DNA from: Undaria pinnatifida
Lineage: Eukaryota; Sar; Phaeophyceae; Laminariales; Alariaceae
Assembly: GCA_012845835.1 (NCBI GenBank)
Contig: JABAKD010000002.1
Coordinates: 20,598,129-20,662,128, forward strand
Length of the DNA: 64,000 nucleotides
Direction of reading: 5' to 3'
Part shown: one piece after another, positions 31,801-41,561 of the stretch
Position numbering within the stretch: the first letter of the stretch is position 1
How the letters are laid out: every line of letters begins with the position of its first letter
Notes under the pieces: model-generated
Told to the model about the DNA's origin: nothing
What the model saw: the letters and a program-made list of their open reading frames with translations, nothing else
Database searches by the model: none
Made by a program: the position numbers and the translations under genes

Positions 31801-32610
31801 ATCCGTCTCATGCGGGCATGCCTCAAACGGTTTGGCCCGGAATTGTATGACAGGACGACCGCCCCGCTTAGTCTGAAAGTCCGCATGCTGAAGGCCGAGG
31901 TCATTGAGACCCTGCTGTACGGGTGTGTGACGTGGACCCTCAATGCGGACCACTTCGCCAAGCTCCGATCAGCCCACCACGAAGTCCTTTTGCGAGTCAT
32001 TGGCTTCCAGCGCCGATTACGCACCGACCACACCACCCTCTCGTACGCGAAGGCCCTCAGGATGACACGATGCGAGAGCATCGAAACGACCATCCGTAAA
32101 CGGCGGCTCTTCTTTGCCGGGGCCCTGGTGCGACAACACAAGGGGCGACTGCCCCGTCGGTTGATGTTCGGGACGATCGCTGGTGGGGAGAACCCGAAAC
32201 CAGGCGGACAACTCAAGACTTGGCCTAGAGCCATAGCTGAGGACCTTAGGGTGTTCAAAGCCAACGAGGGATCAACGGAACACTCCCCCTTAGTTTTTGG
32301 AGTTGGGACCGCGCTGTGGCCCACTGCAGCCAAAAAGGTGGGCAAGTGGTACCGGGGGGTCCTCGAAGCAGCTGAACGGTTCATGGGCAGGTGGCACGAG
32401 GATGAGGCAAAGCTGAGTAGACAGCGCCGCGCATCCGCCGTGGGTGGTGTCGAAGGGAACGGGGGGAGGGGGGGCAGCAGGAGGGGTAGAAGGAACACCG
32501 CACAAGGGTATGGGGGCAGGGGGGGGGACAGGAGGAGTAGAAGGGAAACCGCGGTAGATGAAAGTAGGAAGGAGACCGCAGACAGGGTAGCAAGGTACCA
32601 GGCCGACTAG
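28870..32610 (+). CDS. LINE ORF: apurinic endonuclease plus reverse transcriptase
   Basis: One frame of 1,246 residues with no stop or frameshift. A basic segment (about 85-120) precedes an APE endonuclease with TYNVRTL (125-131), QETR (160-163), DAN (274-276), RIDYIL (346-351) and SDHN (377-380). The reverse transcriptase follows: AVGPDGLP near 635, FIDLQKAYDSVD from 765 and YADD at 888-891, so the three catalytic Asp are 767, 890 and 891. The C-terminus has LLYGCVTWTL and a Gly/Arg-rich repetitive tail. The single ORF and APE-RT order suit RTE-like or related clades; clade is uncertain. It nicks target DNA and primes reverse transcription there. No separate gag-like ORF is seen. Confidence 0.9.
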   Translation: MVVMGFLFNPDAEEFIPGAGRVHHHSRERSVGSLGSGEAGHRVGTHARQEGWECRRWLGRLHPASGNQGANRATKRRATIITLIERKKKQQKQKRRRGRASRRLAEKAARETRKRRKAALVAVATYNVRTLAVKGKNGYGHDERVLAKGQQLGCDFIGLQETRRPGNTRFSAAGYQVFCSGQEKTAARQGLYGVGLAVKDSICRKSRFTQQFIDERLMSMRFELDGRCDAVNFVVAYAPTDCTKDTKLKGIFWQKLEDLVEQIPTKECLFVLMDANARTGQRMEGCGDDESRVLGAYGRDARSDNGKRLLSFATNCKLALTNTFFSTRKGGISHTYNGTSPNDRKRIDYILTRQAHRPRVHDVKVIPQPPPPAKADSDHNIVYIKVRLSGHFSSNRKMLKPPKRREFDRQLFSSDGKRRQRVIARVVSTLNQPIQPRNTSGMVEFFTTTIIDAVEKEVPPPPRRHRRHGWCEPAETSAAFRVAWTAREDARQFLRANPRDSVAWKKLRSSCANLQEVVAAGVQAYFEEYLAETERLLASNDQRGFYKHLKSTVGLQGTKARSEQFIMDEDGTLLRDQARIRERWAGHYHKLLNTKSLKLDPTIIDLLPPRPLKLSLGDEPSMDEMMDAIKGMSNWKAVGPDGLPVELLKLDHPAFVQCFHNILVNVWVTGEVPQQWKDAIIKTLHKKKDRTDCNNYRGISLVAHAGKILLKIVASRLSNYCETEEILPEEQCGFRPARSTVDMLFVVRRLQELGRQRKIPLYMCFIDLQKAYDSVDRELLWEVLTRLGVPTKMLTVIRNFHEGMRARVRADDGEHSDWFNVTQGLRQGCVLSPLLFNVFFAAAIHVVLVRFSKDESIVRDLVHLEEGSAVGKEEPLACVQRAVWGMLYADDAGIVSKSAEGLAKMMTVIVTVFEAAGLTVSEKKTETMLLRTPDQTALAPPLAIEASGQRYKQTTQFLYLGGIIHESADLSLEIERRIRLMRACLKRFGPELYDRTTAPLSLKVRMLKAEVIETLLYGCVTWTLNADHFAKLRSAHHEVLLRVIGFQRRLRTDHTTLSYAKALRMTRCESIETTIRKRRLFFAGALVRQHKGRLPRRLMFGTIAGGENPKPGGQLKTWPRAIAEDLRVFKANEGSTEHSPLVFGVGTALWPTAAKKVGKWYRGVLEAAERFMGRWHEDEAKLSRQRRASAVGGVEGNGGRGGSRRGRRNTAQGYGGRGGDRRSRRETAVDESRKETADRVARYQAD

Positions 32611-32999
32611 TAGGTGGAACCTTTCTATCTATGCCACTCGTACCGCCAACTGCTGCGGCTGCTCGGAATGTGATGTCTTGGTACTTTGATTTTTCCGTGA
32701 ATTCATTTTTTTTCTTTTTCTTCTTTTTTTTCTTTCCCCTTCTTATCCTTATGAAGGGAGTCTTGCATGGCGGGTAGGTGACGAGCCTGTTTTATTTGGC
32801 CCTCCCAGTCTTCCTTCTTTTACTTGTTTCTTTTTTCCGGGGTATTTTTTTCCTTTCTTTCCCCCTTGCATGTCCATTTTGGCTCATGCTCGGGGTATGT
32901 TTCTATCTCCCGTGCTTTGGCTCCCCTTTTTATTTATTTATTTATTTATTTTGTCTTGGTTTCTTTCGTTGTTTCTCTCTTTTACAAGGTATTTTGGTT

Positions 33000-33175
33000 T
33001 AATGAGAAGAACACAAAGGGGGGAGGGGGGGAAACAGGAGGAGTAGAAGGAAAGCCGTCCAAGGGAATGGGGGCAGGGGGGGCAACAGGAGGAATAGAAG
33101 GGAGACCGCGGTGGACGAAGGCAGGAAGGAGATGGCAGACAGGGTAGCAAGGTACCAGGCCGACTAGTAGGTACA
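33000..33175 (+). pseudogene. Duplicated end of the LINE ORF
   Basis: Repeats the last 150 bases of the ORF (GGCAGACAGGGTAGCAAGG, CCAGGCCGACTAGTAGG) about 563 bases downstream. The following T-rich 3' region, with GGGGTATTTTTTTCC and GCTTTGGCTC, is also present twice. The 3' end of the element was tandemly duplicated and has since diverged. Confidence 0.75.
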
Positions 33176-33519
33176 TAGCACTTTTCGTCTTTTTCTGGGG
33201 TATTTTTTTCCCCTTTGTTCCCTCCTTGCGTGTCCAGGTTTTTGGCTCGTGTTCGGATTATCTTATTTTGGTTTTACTTTAATTTATTTCATTTCATTTT
33301 ATTGTGTTTCTTTTCCGAGCTTTGGCTCTCCTCTCCGGTTGGGTTGTTTCTTCGATTTCCCCTTCGTTTTGTTTGTTTCATTTTTTGTTTTATTTTTATC
33401 TTTGTTTTTATTTGTTTTCTTATTTTGTTTTTGTTTTTTGTTTTTGTTTTTGTTTTTGTTTATTTCGTATTTCTCTCTTCCAATGTATTTCTGTTGCTGA
33501 CGTATGTATGTTGTGCCTG

Positions 33520-33706
33520 TCGTACCCAGTACTAGGGCATGACATTGCGTTGTCGAATGCATTACGATGCATTATCTCTTTGTCGTGGCTTGTGACCACA
33601 GAGCTGATCTTTCTAGGGTGAAGAATCAGTACGGACAATGGGTGTGCTGGATGTCGACGAGTAGAAAAACGGTTTAATGTGAAGAACACACACACACACA
33701 CACATA
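33520..33706 (-). repeat. Dispersed family D copy with CA repeat
   Basis: Minus strand reads GTGTGTTCTTCACATTAAACC, GACATCCAGCACACCC, TCCGTACTGATTCTTCACCC and GCTCTGTGGTCACAAGCC, the family D order. It abuts or forms the LINE 3' end, so the LINE boundary is ambiguous here. Confidence 0.6.
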
Positions 33707-34375
33707 TACAATGCAGTTTATTTTTATTTTTATTTTATTTTTTGGGGGGGGAGGGGTCACGAGAATTAGGCCTGTTTTTTTTGTGTGTGAAAGAAGCATA
33801 ATGTCAGCTGCCGACGTGAAGTCGACTATCTGAGGCTTGTCCAGCTGGTTGCCCGCAATAAATAACAACGCGTTGGTGAAGTCGACGAAGTGTTGGTCGA
33901 TACCATCTGGTCGATACGTGCTTCTACAGCACGCTTCATTTTTGTATGTACTTGTACTGTAATATTAATAGTAATACCGCACGAGTGCCACGATGAACAA
34001 CTGTGCTGAAAAGACTGTCAAGCAAGAAAGGATCGGAGAAGTCGACGTCGGTCGGCTTCTCCGTCCGTGTTCAGACAGACGCGGGGCTCATTGCCGCCTT
34101 GGAGCTTCAGACTTGAGACTGAACGGTTGTCGGAAAAATTACATAAATGTGTGGGTTATTATAGCATCTATCGCACACAGCAACCCCGGGCTGATGCAGT
34201 AGCGCGTGTGACTGAAGTGCTGCGGAAGGTGTATACAACACGAGCGCAGCAGCAATTGATAATGCTTGTACTGCTGTTGCACGCACGCCTTTCTTATAAT
34301 AGAAGCTTCCTATTACCCTCACTTGTCGCTTGTAACCTGGATCCCAGAAAGATTAACACAACGTGCCTCTCGCCC

Positions 34376-34455
34376 TTAACCCCTCCCTCCCTCCCTCCCT
34401 CCCCCCCTCCCTCCGTCCCTCCCTCTGTCCCTTCCTCCCTCCCTCCCTCCCTCCA
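34376..34455. repeat. (CCCT)n polypyrimidine tract
   Basis: Nearly uninterrupted CCCT units for 80 bases on the plus strand, about 25 bases before the acceptor at 34479. Confidence 0.9.
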
Positions 34456-34479
34456 CCCTTGTTGGCGCTATCGGCGCAG

Positions 34480-34547
34480 GGAGGAACAACCTGTTCAAGG
34501 GCGCTATGGCCGGCATCATGGGGAGAGGGAAACGGCCCGCCCCGTAG
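34480..34547 (+). CDS. Candidate terminal exon of gene A
   Basis: After the CCCT tract and acceptor GCTATCGGCGCAG, a phase-1 reading gives RNNLFKGAMAGIMGRGKRPAP and a TAG stop. It joins exon 6 in frame and would complete a protein of about 911 residues. The exon is short and two other frames are also open, so this is a plausible but unproven end; the competing model continues to 48372. Confidence 0.3.
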
Positions 34548-37017
34548 ACCTCCGCAGTATACCTTCGTAGTGGACAGCCGCAGTGAATCTCGATAGTAGA
34601 AGAAGGCTCAGTAGCGGATGGACTATCTGGTCGCTGTCGCCCGTAGCTAATCGAGACATGTGCCAGAGAACGCGTGAGCGAGCGAGCCCCGGGGGACCCC
34701 CCGCCCGCGCCCCGCTGTTGTCAAATGTGACGCTCAAAGCGGGGGGGGGGGGATAGAAGGTGGTGAACAAGATTGCGTGGTCTTTGGTAGGATTAGTTGA
34801 AGCGTACGTATGATAACTGGGCGGTGCCGTGATATTCCATGGCCGAAAAGGAACAGAGAATCGTGGTACTGCTGTGAAGCCTCAAGAAGATGTGTGTGTG
34901 TGTTTTATTTGGCCCCTGAAAGCGAGGATGGGGTCGCCCGCCTGGCGAGCGGGATGCAGCGGAGCTTGCAGTATAGTAGTGGTAGGAGTTGCCTTCGGCG
35001 GAGTCCCTTGATGGAATCCGTGGATGGGATCCCTTTGAGGGAATAGTTTGACGGAACGCGTTTATTCAGAATGTAGTTGGCGGAATGTGTTGATTGGGAA
35101 TACCGTTGACGGAATACGTTTGACGGAACGTAGTTGACAGATTACCTTGCCACGGAGTGTGCTTGAAATAACCGCGGGGCATCTCTATTCTTTCCTTGGA
35201 GTTGTAATTCCTTTGGAATCGCAGGCTCTCTTGGGAAACTTCCACGCTACAGTATGAGGCTTGCGTTGCTGTTTGTTGTTGTGGCAGTACAGGCCTCTTG
35301 TCGTCTGTCGGTTGTCGATGGTTGTTGCAGCCACCCACCACTACTGTGTGCATGACGGTGTTTTCCATTGTATTTTGCGCAGGCTTTTTGTTTGTCCTAG
35401 GGGTTTGGGGGCGAGATATTATTGTTGAGTATAGCAAAACAGATGTTGGTGGCCGAACTCCCCCTCCCCCTGTTGTTTTTATTTTTTTCAGGAAATATAC
35501 CTCGTGATGTCGATATAGTCTAGTCTAGCTGCTGAAGTTACCCCCTCTGTGTTTTTTTTCGCCGTTTTTTTGTTATCACCCTTGTTTTTCCAGCTCAACT
35601 CGTACTTGTTTTGTTTTGTTTTGTTTTTGATTCACTAGAAACGCAAGAGGTGAAGTGTTTCAGCCACTCTCCCCGCCCGCCAGACAGTAGTTAGGATAGT
35701 TTGTTCTGACGGTGTTTTATTTTTTCTGCAACTGTGTCTATGTTGTCAGTATTATATGTGGAGAGGTACGTGGGGTAGAGTTTGTTTTTTACTTTATACG
35801 TTTTTTTTTGTGTGTCCTTGTTCGATATCGATTGCTTTATTTTTCCCAAAATATAACTCCTCGCCCCCACCCCCGCACGCCGATACAGCTCGCCGCAAGA
35901 GCAGCGTGGCGGTTGTGTGTTGGGCGAGGGGGGGCAGGGGGGCAGGTAGTTTTTGTTGATGATGTGGGCGTTCTTGTCCATGATGTGGAGGGATACGACG
36001 TTTTTTGTTGGTGTTGTGCTTGCAGCGGTGGCGGCAGGGGTGGCAGAGACTGTCGAGTCAAGGCCTCGAAATTTTGAAGTCATCACTTTTTTTGTTTTTC
36101 TGTTTAGTTTTCGGTTTCTCTCCTGTGCGCATATTGCATGTAAGCGCCGGGGTTGTTGTGTGTATGATGCCCCCTCCCTGCCAAGCCTCCCCCACCCACC
36201 TCCGGCCCACCTCTTTATCGGGAAGCGAGAGAGAAGAGAGTCGAGGTTGGCTGGGGCAGTGGAGGTGGTTAGTTAGTGGTTAGGTTCAGTCGATATGCTA
36301 CTACTCGACAGTTGTTATTCGATACCAGGTATGATATCCGATAAGTTAATCGATATGATTAATCGATATGATATTCCCTACGTTAACCAATACTATATCA
36401 TACTCAATATGGTCCCTGGTATTCGATACTGGTTGTGTAGCCCTGGGGGGGGGGGACGAACGTCGGGGGGGCGGGCGGGCGGGGCGTGGAGAACCGACCG
36501 ATTTTTCCGCCGGGAGAGCAGTAAGAAAGTTCAAATAGAAAACGATTTTTTTGTTCGGAAAATTCTACGGTAGTGGCGCCTTGTAAATGTTGGGGGAAGA
36601 TGGAAAAATCCAAGCACTACCAGTAACTCTGCGGCTGATAGTACTATCGGTAGAGTTTTGGCGGAGTAGCAGAGGCAGCTATTGCTAGTAACTGCTGGGC
36701 CACGCTCGACCGTTTCGTGTTTTGTTGACTTTATTTTTATATTTATTCTCCAGGTTACTGGGGTTCTCTATACAGTCGTGGTATCGTATTAGTGCGGGGG
36801 GGGCCGATGTAGTGCGGTGAATCGCTTGTCACGACCTCTTCTTCCTGAGTACCGCGCTTTCTCGGGCTAGTCGGGGGTCCCACGCTAGTGCGGGTATTGT
36901 TACCTGGCCAAGCACGGCGCTGTAAATTAACGACTGACGACGACTGACTGTACCGCAAAGTTCCCGTCCGGTTAAATGAAAAATTATCTCGAGAATTCTG
37001 TATCATTCGCAATAAGA
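34548..37017. other. Intergenic or intronic sequence, simple repeats only
   Basis: Contains degenerate units of the form GTTGACGGAATACGTTT at 35010-35140, CGATATGAT units at 36285-36400 and several T- and G-tracts. Open frames on both strands lack motifs. Confidence 0.4.
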
Positions 37018-37290
37018 CGATTTTTTCACGAGAAAAAGCGTATTTTTATCTCTCGACAAAACAAGGCGATCCTCCTCTGTGTATGCATCTGATTTTGGTC
37101 AATATATACCCGTCGCGCGGTCTGTGTGCGCCTCAACCCGTTTTAAGGAACAGACGATTTTTTCACCAGAAAATGCGTCTTTTTACCTCTTGACGAAAAA
37201 AGGCGATCCTCCTCTGTGTATGCATCTGATTTTGGTCAATATACCCGTCGTGCGGTATGTGTGCGCCTCAACCCGTTTTAAGGAACCCAG
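37018..37290. repeat. Tandem duplication, period about 135 bp
   Basis: CGATTTTTTCAC, GGCGATCCTCCTCTGTGTAT, GCATCTGATTTTGGTCAATA and CCTCAACCCGTTTTAAGGAA occur twice with a few changes. Confidence 0.9.
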
Positions 37291-37649
37291 TTGTGCTTGC
37301 GTGAGCCCATCATCCTGGTGAGGCGCATGCTTCGAGGTAGGGGTACCACCTACGAGGTGGAGTGTTTTTTGCGGGTGCTCACGTCTCTTGGGGAGCGCTC
37401 TGTACCTCTCTCACCGACACACATCTCATGTGGACACACTCCTCATGTGGGAAAAAGAGAAAGGAGGAACCCCATGAACTATCCCATGGCCTATTAATAG
37501 GCTAATAGGCCTATTAATAGGCGGAACAACGGCAGTGTTGGTTCCTCGTTCAAGGAGACCCGTAAAAAAAAAAAAAAAAACAAGAAATTGGGTAGTTCCT
37601 CAGTTGATTATTAATACCTGGTAGTATATTTTCGTCAGTCAGTCAGATA

Positions 37650-37845
37650 GTAGGAGTCCCCCGGTAAGGCGATGTGACCGCCTTATTCCTAGAGGCCACC
37701 TTATTCCTAGAGGAAAGTCGCCTTATTCCTTCAAGGTTATGAACATTCCATGCCACTCTACGCAGTCGCGTCAAGCGACTTTGACCGCCTTATATCGGGA
37801 TACCGCCTCAGTACTCAGAGACAACCTTATTCGGGGACCCCCTAC
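37650..37845 (+). mobile_element. MITE-like element, family E copy 2
   Basis: Ends TAGGAGTCCCCCGGTAAGG and CCTTATTCGGGGACCCCCTA form the clearest inverted pair of the family. The interior repeats CCTTATTCCTAGAGG. Confidence 0.6.
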
Positions 37846-37961
37846 TGTGTACTAACGTATACGTACGTATCCTTGTCGTCGTAGCACGCGTCCTGGCTTG
37901 GCGAGGGATGCCATCGGACGGGAGGACGGACTGACAGAAAGAAAGGAAAAATGACAGTACA

Positions 37962-38198
37962 GGGGTCCGCCAGTAAGGAGGTAGTGTGCCAGAGCTATAT
38001 GACCGCCTTATGACCGCCATGACCGCCTTGACCGCCATGGCCCATGACCGCCTTGACCGCCATTGCCGTCTTTTTATAGGGGGAACCCGCAGTATTCATT
38101 CCAGGTTATGAGCGCAGTTTCCCAGTCGTGCCACGCGTTTGGGACCGCCTTATTGAAGCATGCCGTCTTACTCAGACCGCACTATTGGGCGACCCCCA
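37962..38198 (+). mobile_element. MITE-like element, family E copy 3
   Basis: Ends GGGGTCCGCCAGTAAGG and ATTGGGCGACCCCC; the interior has an expanded GACCGCCTTGACCGCCATG array, then TTATGAGCGCAGTTTCCCAG as in copy 1. Confidence 0.55.
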
Positions 38199-39183
38199 CT
38201 CACTCCACCGTAATTTGATAGTTTCCGTTTCAGAGAGCCGGGCTGCCACACTGGGGGATTTGGACTTTCCGCCACGCTGAAAATCCCAGGGGGATTTGCA
38301 GCCGTCGGAGGTGGTGTTGACCAGGGATGCGTATTTCCTCGGCCGGAACCAAATAATTTCTGGGAAATAATTATTTTCAGCATTTTCGACATTTTTCTCC
38401 AACATCCTCTCGTCCAACGACAAGGAGGAGGCGTCACTCCGAGGCGGGGACAAAAAAAAACATCCCCGAGTGGACTGGTGTTGACTATTGTGGGCGGAAT
38501 TTGGCTTCGCGTTGGCGCGAATGGTCTCTGTTCGCTCGTTAGATGGAGAACTTCGTCAGTTCGTTTGCTCGTTCTTCACCGTACTGCGTCCTTTTTCTGG
38601 CGCGGCTACCGCCACTTTTGTGCCTTCGCCCCCCCCCCCCCCGACCTTCCCCGTGCCCCTTGGCGAGCGCCGCGCTCAGCTGCTGTACTCAAAATGCCCG
38701 CGGGGTAAATACAAATACAAACACACCAACACCGGTACGTACAGGGGTTAGCCTAAATACAACAGAATCGAGCAGCGCTGCCTGTATTTATCATACATCT
38801 CTCGCGCAAAAGAAGAAAGCCATTTGCTTTAGCGTTCGAATCGATCCATCACTACGTTAAAAATTAGGTCCTAGAACAGCGGTATACGAGCTCTATGCTT
38901 CACAAAAAGTTAATCGTAGAACGCGCGATCGAGACTCACTTACGTGATCTCAGCTTGCTTGGCAAAAATGGAGGGCCGATCAACCATGATCGAAACTCAC
39001 AGCTGAGGTTCACCCGGTATCCCCGTAAAATTATGTACAAAGAAAAACGTAAAAACTAACAAATACACGAGATAAATGTACGAAAAATAAAAAAGAGAGG
39101 ACAGTTCTTGATCGGCGCCGTCGCTCTGCCTTTCTTCTTCCCCCGTCTCCCCCTAACATGCATTCGATAACATAGGAAACGAG
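38199..39183. other. Spacer downstream of SEN2, no clear gene
   Basis: One minus-strand frame near 38172-38453 has ordinary composition but no splice sites or motifs. A worn family A-like fragment (CTCACAGCTGAGG) lies near 38990-39005. Confidence 0.35.
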
Positions 39184-40065
39184 CTATGGAGGTAATGCGG
39201 AAGAAAACGGTGGAGGGGGAGTAGCAGTGGGGGCGTCGCCGTTTCCACCGCCATTGATGTCTTCACAACGGCCGCCGCTATCAATATCGTCTCTGCCACG
39301 ACCACCGTGGATGTCGTTGCCATCACCAGCACCCTCGCTAGGTCCGCGCTTACTTTTCTTGGCAGGGTGATCATTTGCGGTAGGCGAGTGTGACCGCGTT
39401 CCCGCCCCAGGCTCGAGAAGGACCGGCGTGGGGTGGGCGTTTGGATGCGCCGTAATATTGCTTTTGCTCTTGCTTTTTTTGCTGTCGTCCGTGGCGCCCT
39501 CCGTGCAGCTGCCCTTGCCCTTGTCCTTGTTCTGGTTGTTGTTCATATTTTTCGTGTTGCTGTGGTCCTTGCCCTCCGTGCCGCTCCTCTTGTTTCTATT
39601 CTTGTTTTGGTTCTTGTTGTGATTCGATTTTTTCACGGTGTTGTTCTTGACATTGTTGATGTTGGTGCTGCTACTTGCCTGGTTTGGTTCGATCGATCTC
39701 GAGAAACTCAAGGCCGTTACCGATGACACGGCCAGCGCGGCAAGAGACGACGTGTTCAACCGAGACGGTGTTGTTGGCATTGATGACGACGGTGATGTTG
39801 ATGTTGAAGATGTTGATGTTGAAGGTATTGATGTTGAAGATGGTGGTGGGGGGCATGGTAACGGTGGAGGCATAGAAGCAAGAGGAGAAGGAACAGGAGG
39901 AGGAGCAGGAGGAGGAGGTAGATATGAATGTGGAAGGAGGGCAACACTCGGGCCTGGTGGCGGTGATGGTCGCGGTGATGATGGGGGCGGTGGTGGCGGC
40001 GGCGGTGGTGGTTCTCGCAGCGTGCCGTAGGTCACCCCACAAACGAGGAGACATTTGGCGACGTC
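39184..40065 (-). CDS. SEN2: SEN2 final exon: catalytic Lys and low-complexity tail
   Basis: Starts in phase 0 after acceptor GTTTATCGTCGCAG with DVAKCLLVCGVTYGTL, the last strand-helix element of the tRNA-splicing endonuclease fold; the Lys of VAKCLL aligns with the family's catalytic Lys. The fold normally ends a few residues later. Here the frame continues for about 275 residues: a proline run, Ser/Thr-rich repeats, an Asn/Lys-rich section (KKSNHNKNQNKNRNKR) and a Gly/Asp-rich end, stop at 39184-39186. The tail may be a real disordered extension, or the exon may hold a spliced-out intron I cannot see. Confidence 0.65.
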   Translation of the reverse strand, partial: DVAKCLLVCGVTYGTLREPPPPPPPPPPSSPRPSPPPGPSVALLPHSYLPPPPAPPPVPSPLASMPPPLPCPPPPSSTSIPSTSTSSTSTSPSSSMPTTPSRLNTSSLAALAVSSVTALSFSRSIEPNQASSSTNINNVKNNTVKKSNHNKNQNKNRNKRSGTEGKDHSNTKNMNNNQNKDKGKGSCTEGATDDSKKSKSKSNITAHPNAHPTPVLLEPGAGTRSHSPTANDHPAKKSKRGPSEGAGDGNDIHGGRGRDDIDSGGRCEDINGGGNGDAPTATPPPPFSSALPP

Positions 40066-40382
40066 CTGCGACGATAAACCACACATAAAACAAAAGCACG
40101 ATTAAACATCGCGTATCGTATTAGTATACAGTATGAAGAAGGGATGGAGGGAGGGCCGCGGGGAGGGAACGAGGAATGGGGCATCTAAACAAAAACGTGA
40201 TTGCGCTTGCACGAGCATTCACCTACGGAGGGGGGGAGGGGGCATGCAGACAAGGACATGCTTGGCGTTTGTTTTTGTTCCCACAAAAATCTCCTTGAAA
40301 TAATCTCGGTTTGATTTATACATAGGCCGGTGACTCCCCCTGCCGGACAAACAGCAACTTCACCTCGATTCGGGGCTCTCAC

Positions 40383-40590
40383 CGGCATCAGTCTCGTCAC
40401 GGTCTTGACGTGGCTCCACGAATCCCCGACCCCCTCTCTACCGCCATCGCCACAACCAGCACCACCATCACCAGCAACGCCGCCGCCGCAGCCCATGACG
40501 TGCACGCAGTACCGGGAGTGGCACTCGTCCGGCGCTCCTTCGTAGAGCACGTAGTGGGCTCCGTATTTATGACCCGCCTGCACGGTGTAG
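40383..40590 (-). CDS. SEN2: SEN2 core exon: catalytic Tyr and His
   Basis: 208-nt exon. It enters in phase 2 after GACACGCCACAG, completing the AA left by the upstream exon, and leaves in phase 0 at ATGCCG followed by GTGAGA. It encodes YTVQAGHKYGAHYVLYEG, then APDECHSRYCVHVM, a Gly-rich insert, and DSWSHVKTVTRLMP. The pattern GxKxGxxYVLY...CHSxYxVxV is the signature of the tRNA-intron endonuclease catalytic domain. Tyr of VLYEG and His of CHSRY are the expected general base and acid. The enzyme cuts pre-tRNA at exon-intron junctions as part of the SEN complex; SEN2 cleaves the 5' site in eukaryotes (family knowledge). Frame-matched joins on both sides make this a strong call. Confidence 0.85.
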
Positions 40591-40740
40591 CTGTGGCGTG
40601 TCACGACCCGATTCGGGCGCGGGGGTGGGGGGTGGAGGAAGTGGAGGGGGTGGGGGTTGAGAGCAGGAAGCGGCGGCGGGTGGGGGGCGAGTGTCATGTG
40701 TTGGGGCTGGGGGTGGTGGGTTGGGGGTAGTTAATCGGTA

Positions 40741-40960
40741 GTTGTGGGGTTGGGGGGGTTGCAGGGGTCGAGGGTTGGGGGGCTCGAGGGTTGGAGGTGT
40801 CGGGGATTGGGGGGTCGGGAGTTGGGGGGGTCGAGGGTTGGGGGGATCGGGGGATGCGGGTGTCGGGGGTTGGGGGTTGGGGGGGTCGGGGGTTGGGGGG
40901 GTCGGGGGTTGGGGGGGTCGGGGGTTGGGGGGGTCGGGAGTTGGGGGTGATGGATCGGTG
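40741..40960. repeat. G-rich 14/15-bp minisatellite
   Basis: Units of the form GGGGGGTCGGGGGTTG with variants. It lies in the SEN2 intron between the exons at 41194 and 40590. On the minus strand it is a C-rich tract. Degenerate CCGTA/CCACACC units follow at 41030-41180. Confidence 0.9.
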
Positions 40961-41193
40961 CGGTGATAGGCCATAACTCGATGCACCAAAGGAACGCGTT
41001 TTGCAGCATCCTGTATGGGACTGCACCGGACCACACCACACTGTTCCACAGCGTACAGTACCGCACTGAGCAGCACCACACCTTATCGTACCGCGACGAC
41101 AGCACCGTACCGTATCATATCATACCGAACCCTACCGTACCCCACCGCATGGTACCGTGCCGCACAGCACCGCCGTACCATCGCCTCGCTCAC

Positions 41194-41561
41194 TTTCTCG
41201 CCCTAAAATGGCGGTAGACGGCAAACATGGCGGGGAAGTCCGGCCGCCGAGCGCAGCAGTACCGCCAAGCCTCCTCTGCGCTCAACGACACCGACGACGA
41301 AGTCCTCAACTTTGGCAATGCTAACGACCTTGGCGACGACGGCGGTAGCGTCGCGCTTTCAAGTTTAGATTTTTTCGCGCCACCGCTTGGCTGGTGGCGT
41401 TGGTGTTGGTGGTGGTCGAGGAAAGGGTGATGAAGACGGGTGGATTTCTCCTCAAGGACGCGTTTTGATGTTGGCGTCGGGGGGGTGGCTGTGGCATGGA
41501 CTGCGGCGGTGCCCGCGACAGCCAACGCCAGACATTCGTCCACGTGCGTTAGGTAAAAGGC
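41194..41561 (-). CDS. SEN2: SEN2 upstream core exon
   Basis: 368-nt exon entering in phase 0 after GTCGCATGCGTGCAG and ending in phase 2 at GAGAAA followed by GTGAGC. It begins AFYLTHVDECLALAV, matching the EAFFL...L-type helix ahead of the nuclease domain. A variable Ser/His/Lys-rich segment follows, then SAEEAWRYCCARRPDF and MFAVYRHFRAR, which leads into YTVQAGHK in the next exon. The YRHFR motif fits SEN2 better than SEN34, whose equivalent segment differs. Codon phase fits both neighbouring exons. Confidence 0.75.

Larger units (their letters stand above)
28650..33690 (+). mobile_element. APE-type non-LTR retrotransposon (LINE)
   Basis: Element around the 1,246-codon frame at 28870. Ends are approximate: the 5' leader is placed near 28650-28870, and the 3' region runs through T-rich sequence to a CA repeat at 33686. 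No target-site duplication was recognised. It lies in gene A's intron after exon 6, in the sense orientation, under either end model. The uninterrupted frame suggests recent insertion. Confidence 0.75.

Noticed and set aside
31455-32498. 347-codon minus-strand frame inside the LINE
   Set aside because: Antisense shadow of the reverse-transcriptase frame, with no motif of its own.
34067-34570. 167-codon plus frame through the CCCT tract
   Set aside because: Its middle is encoded by the tetranucleotide repeat and its ends lack splice signals.
40742-40976. Glycine-rich plus-strand proteins (GGVGGWGG)
   Set aside because: Generated by a G-rich minisatellite inside the SEN2 intron.
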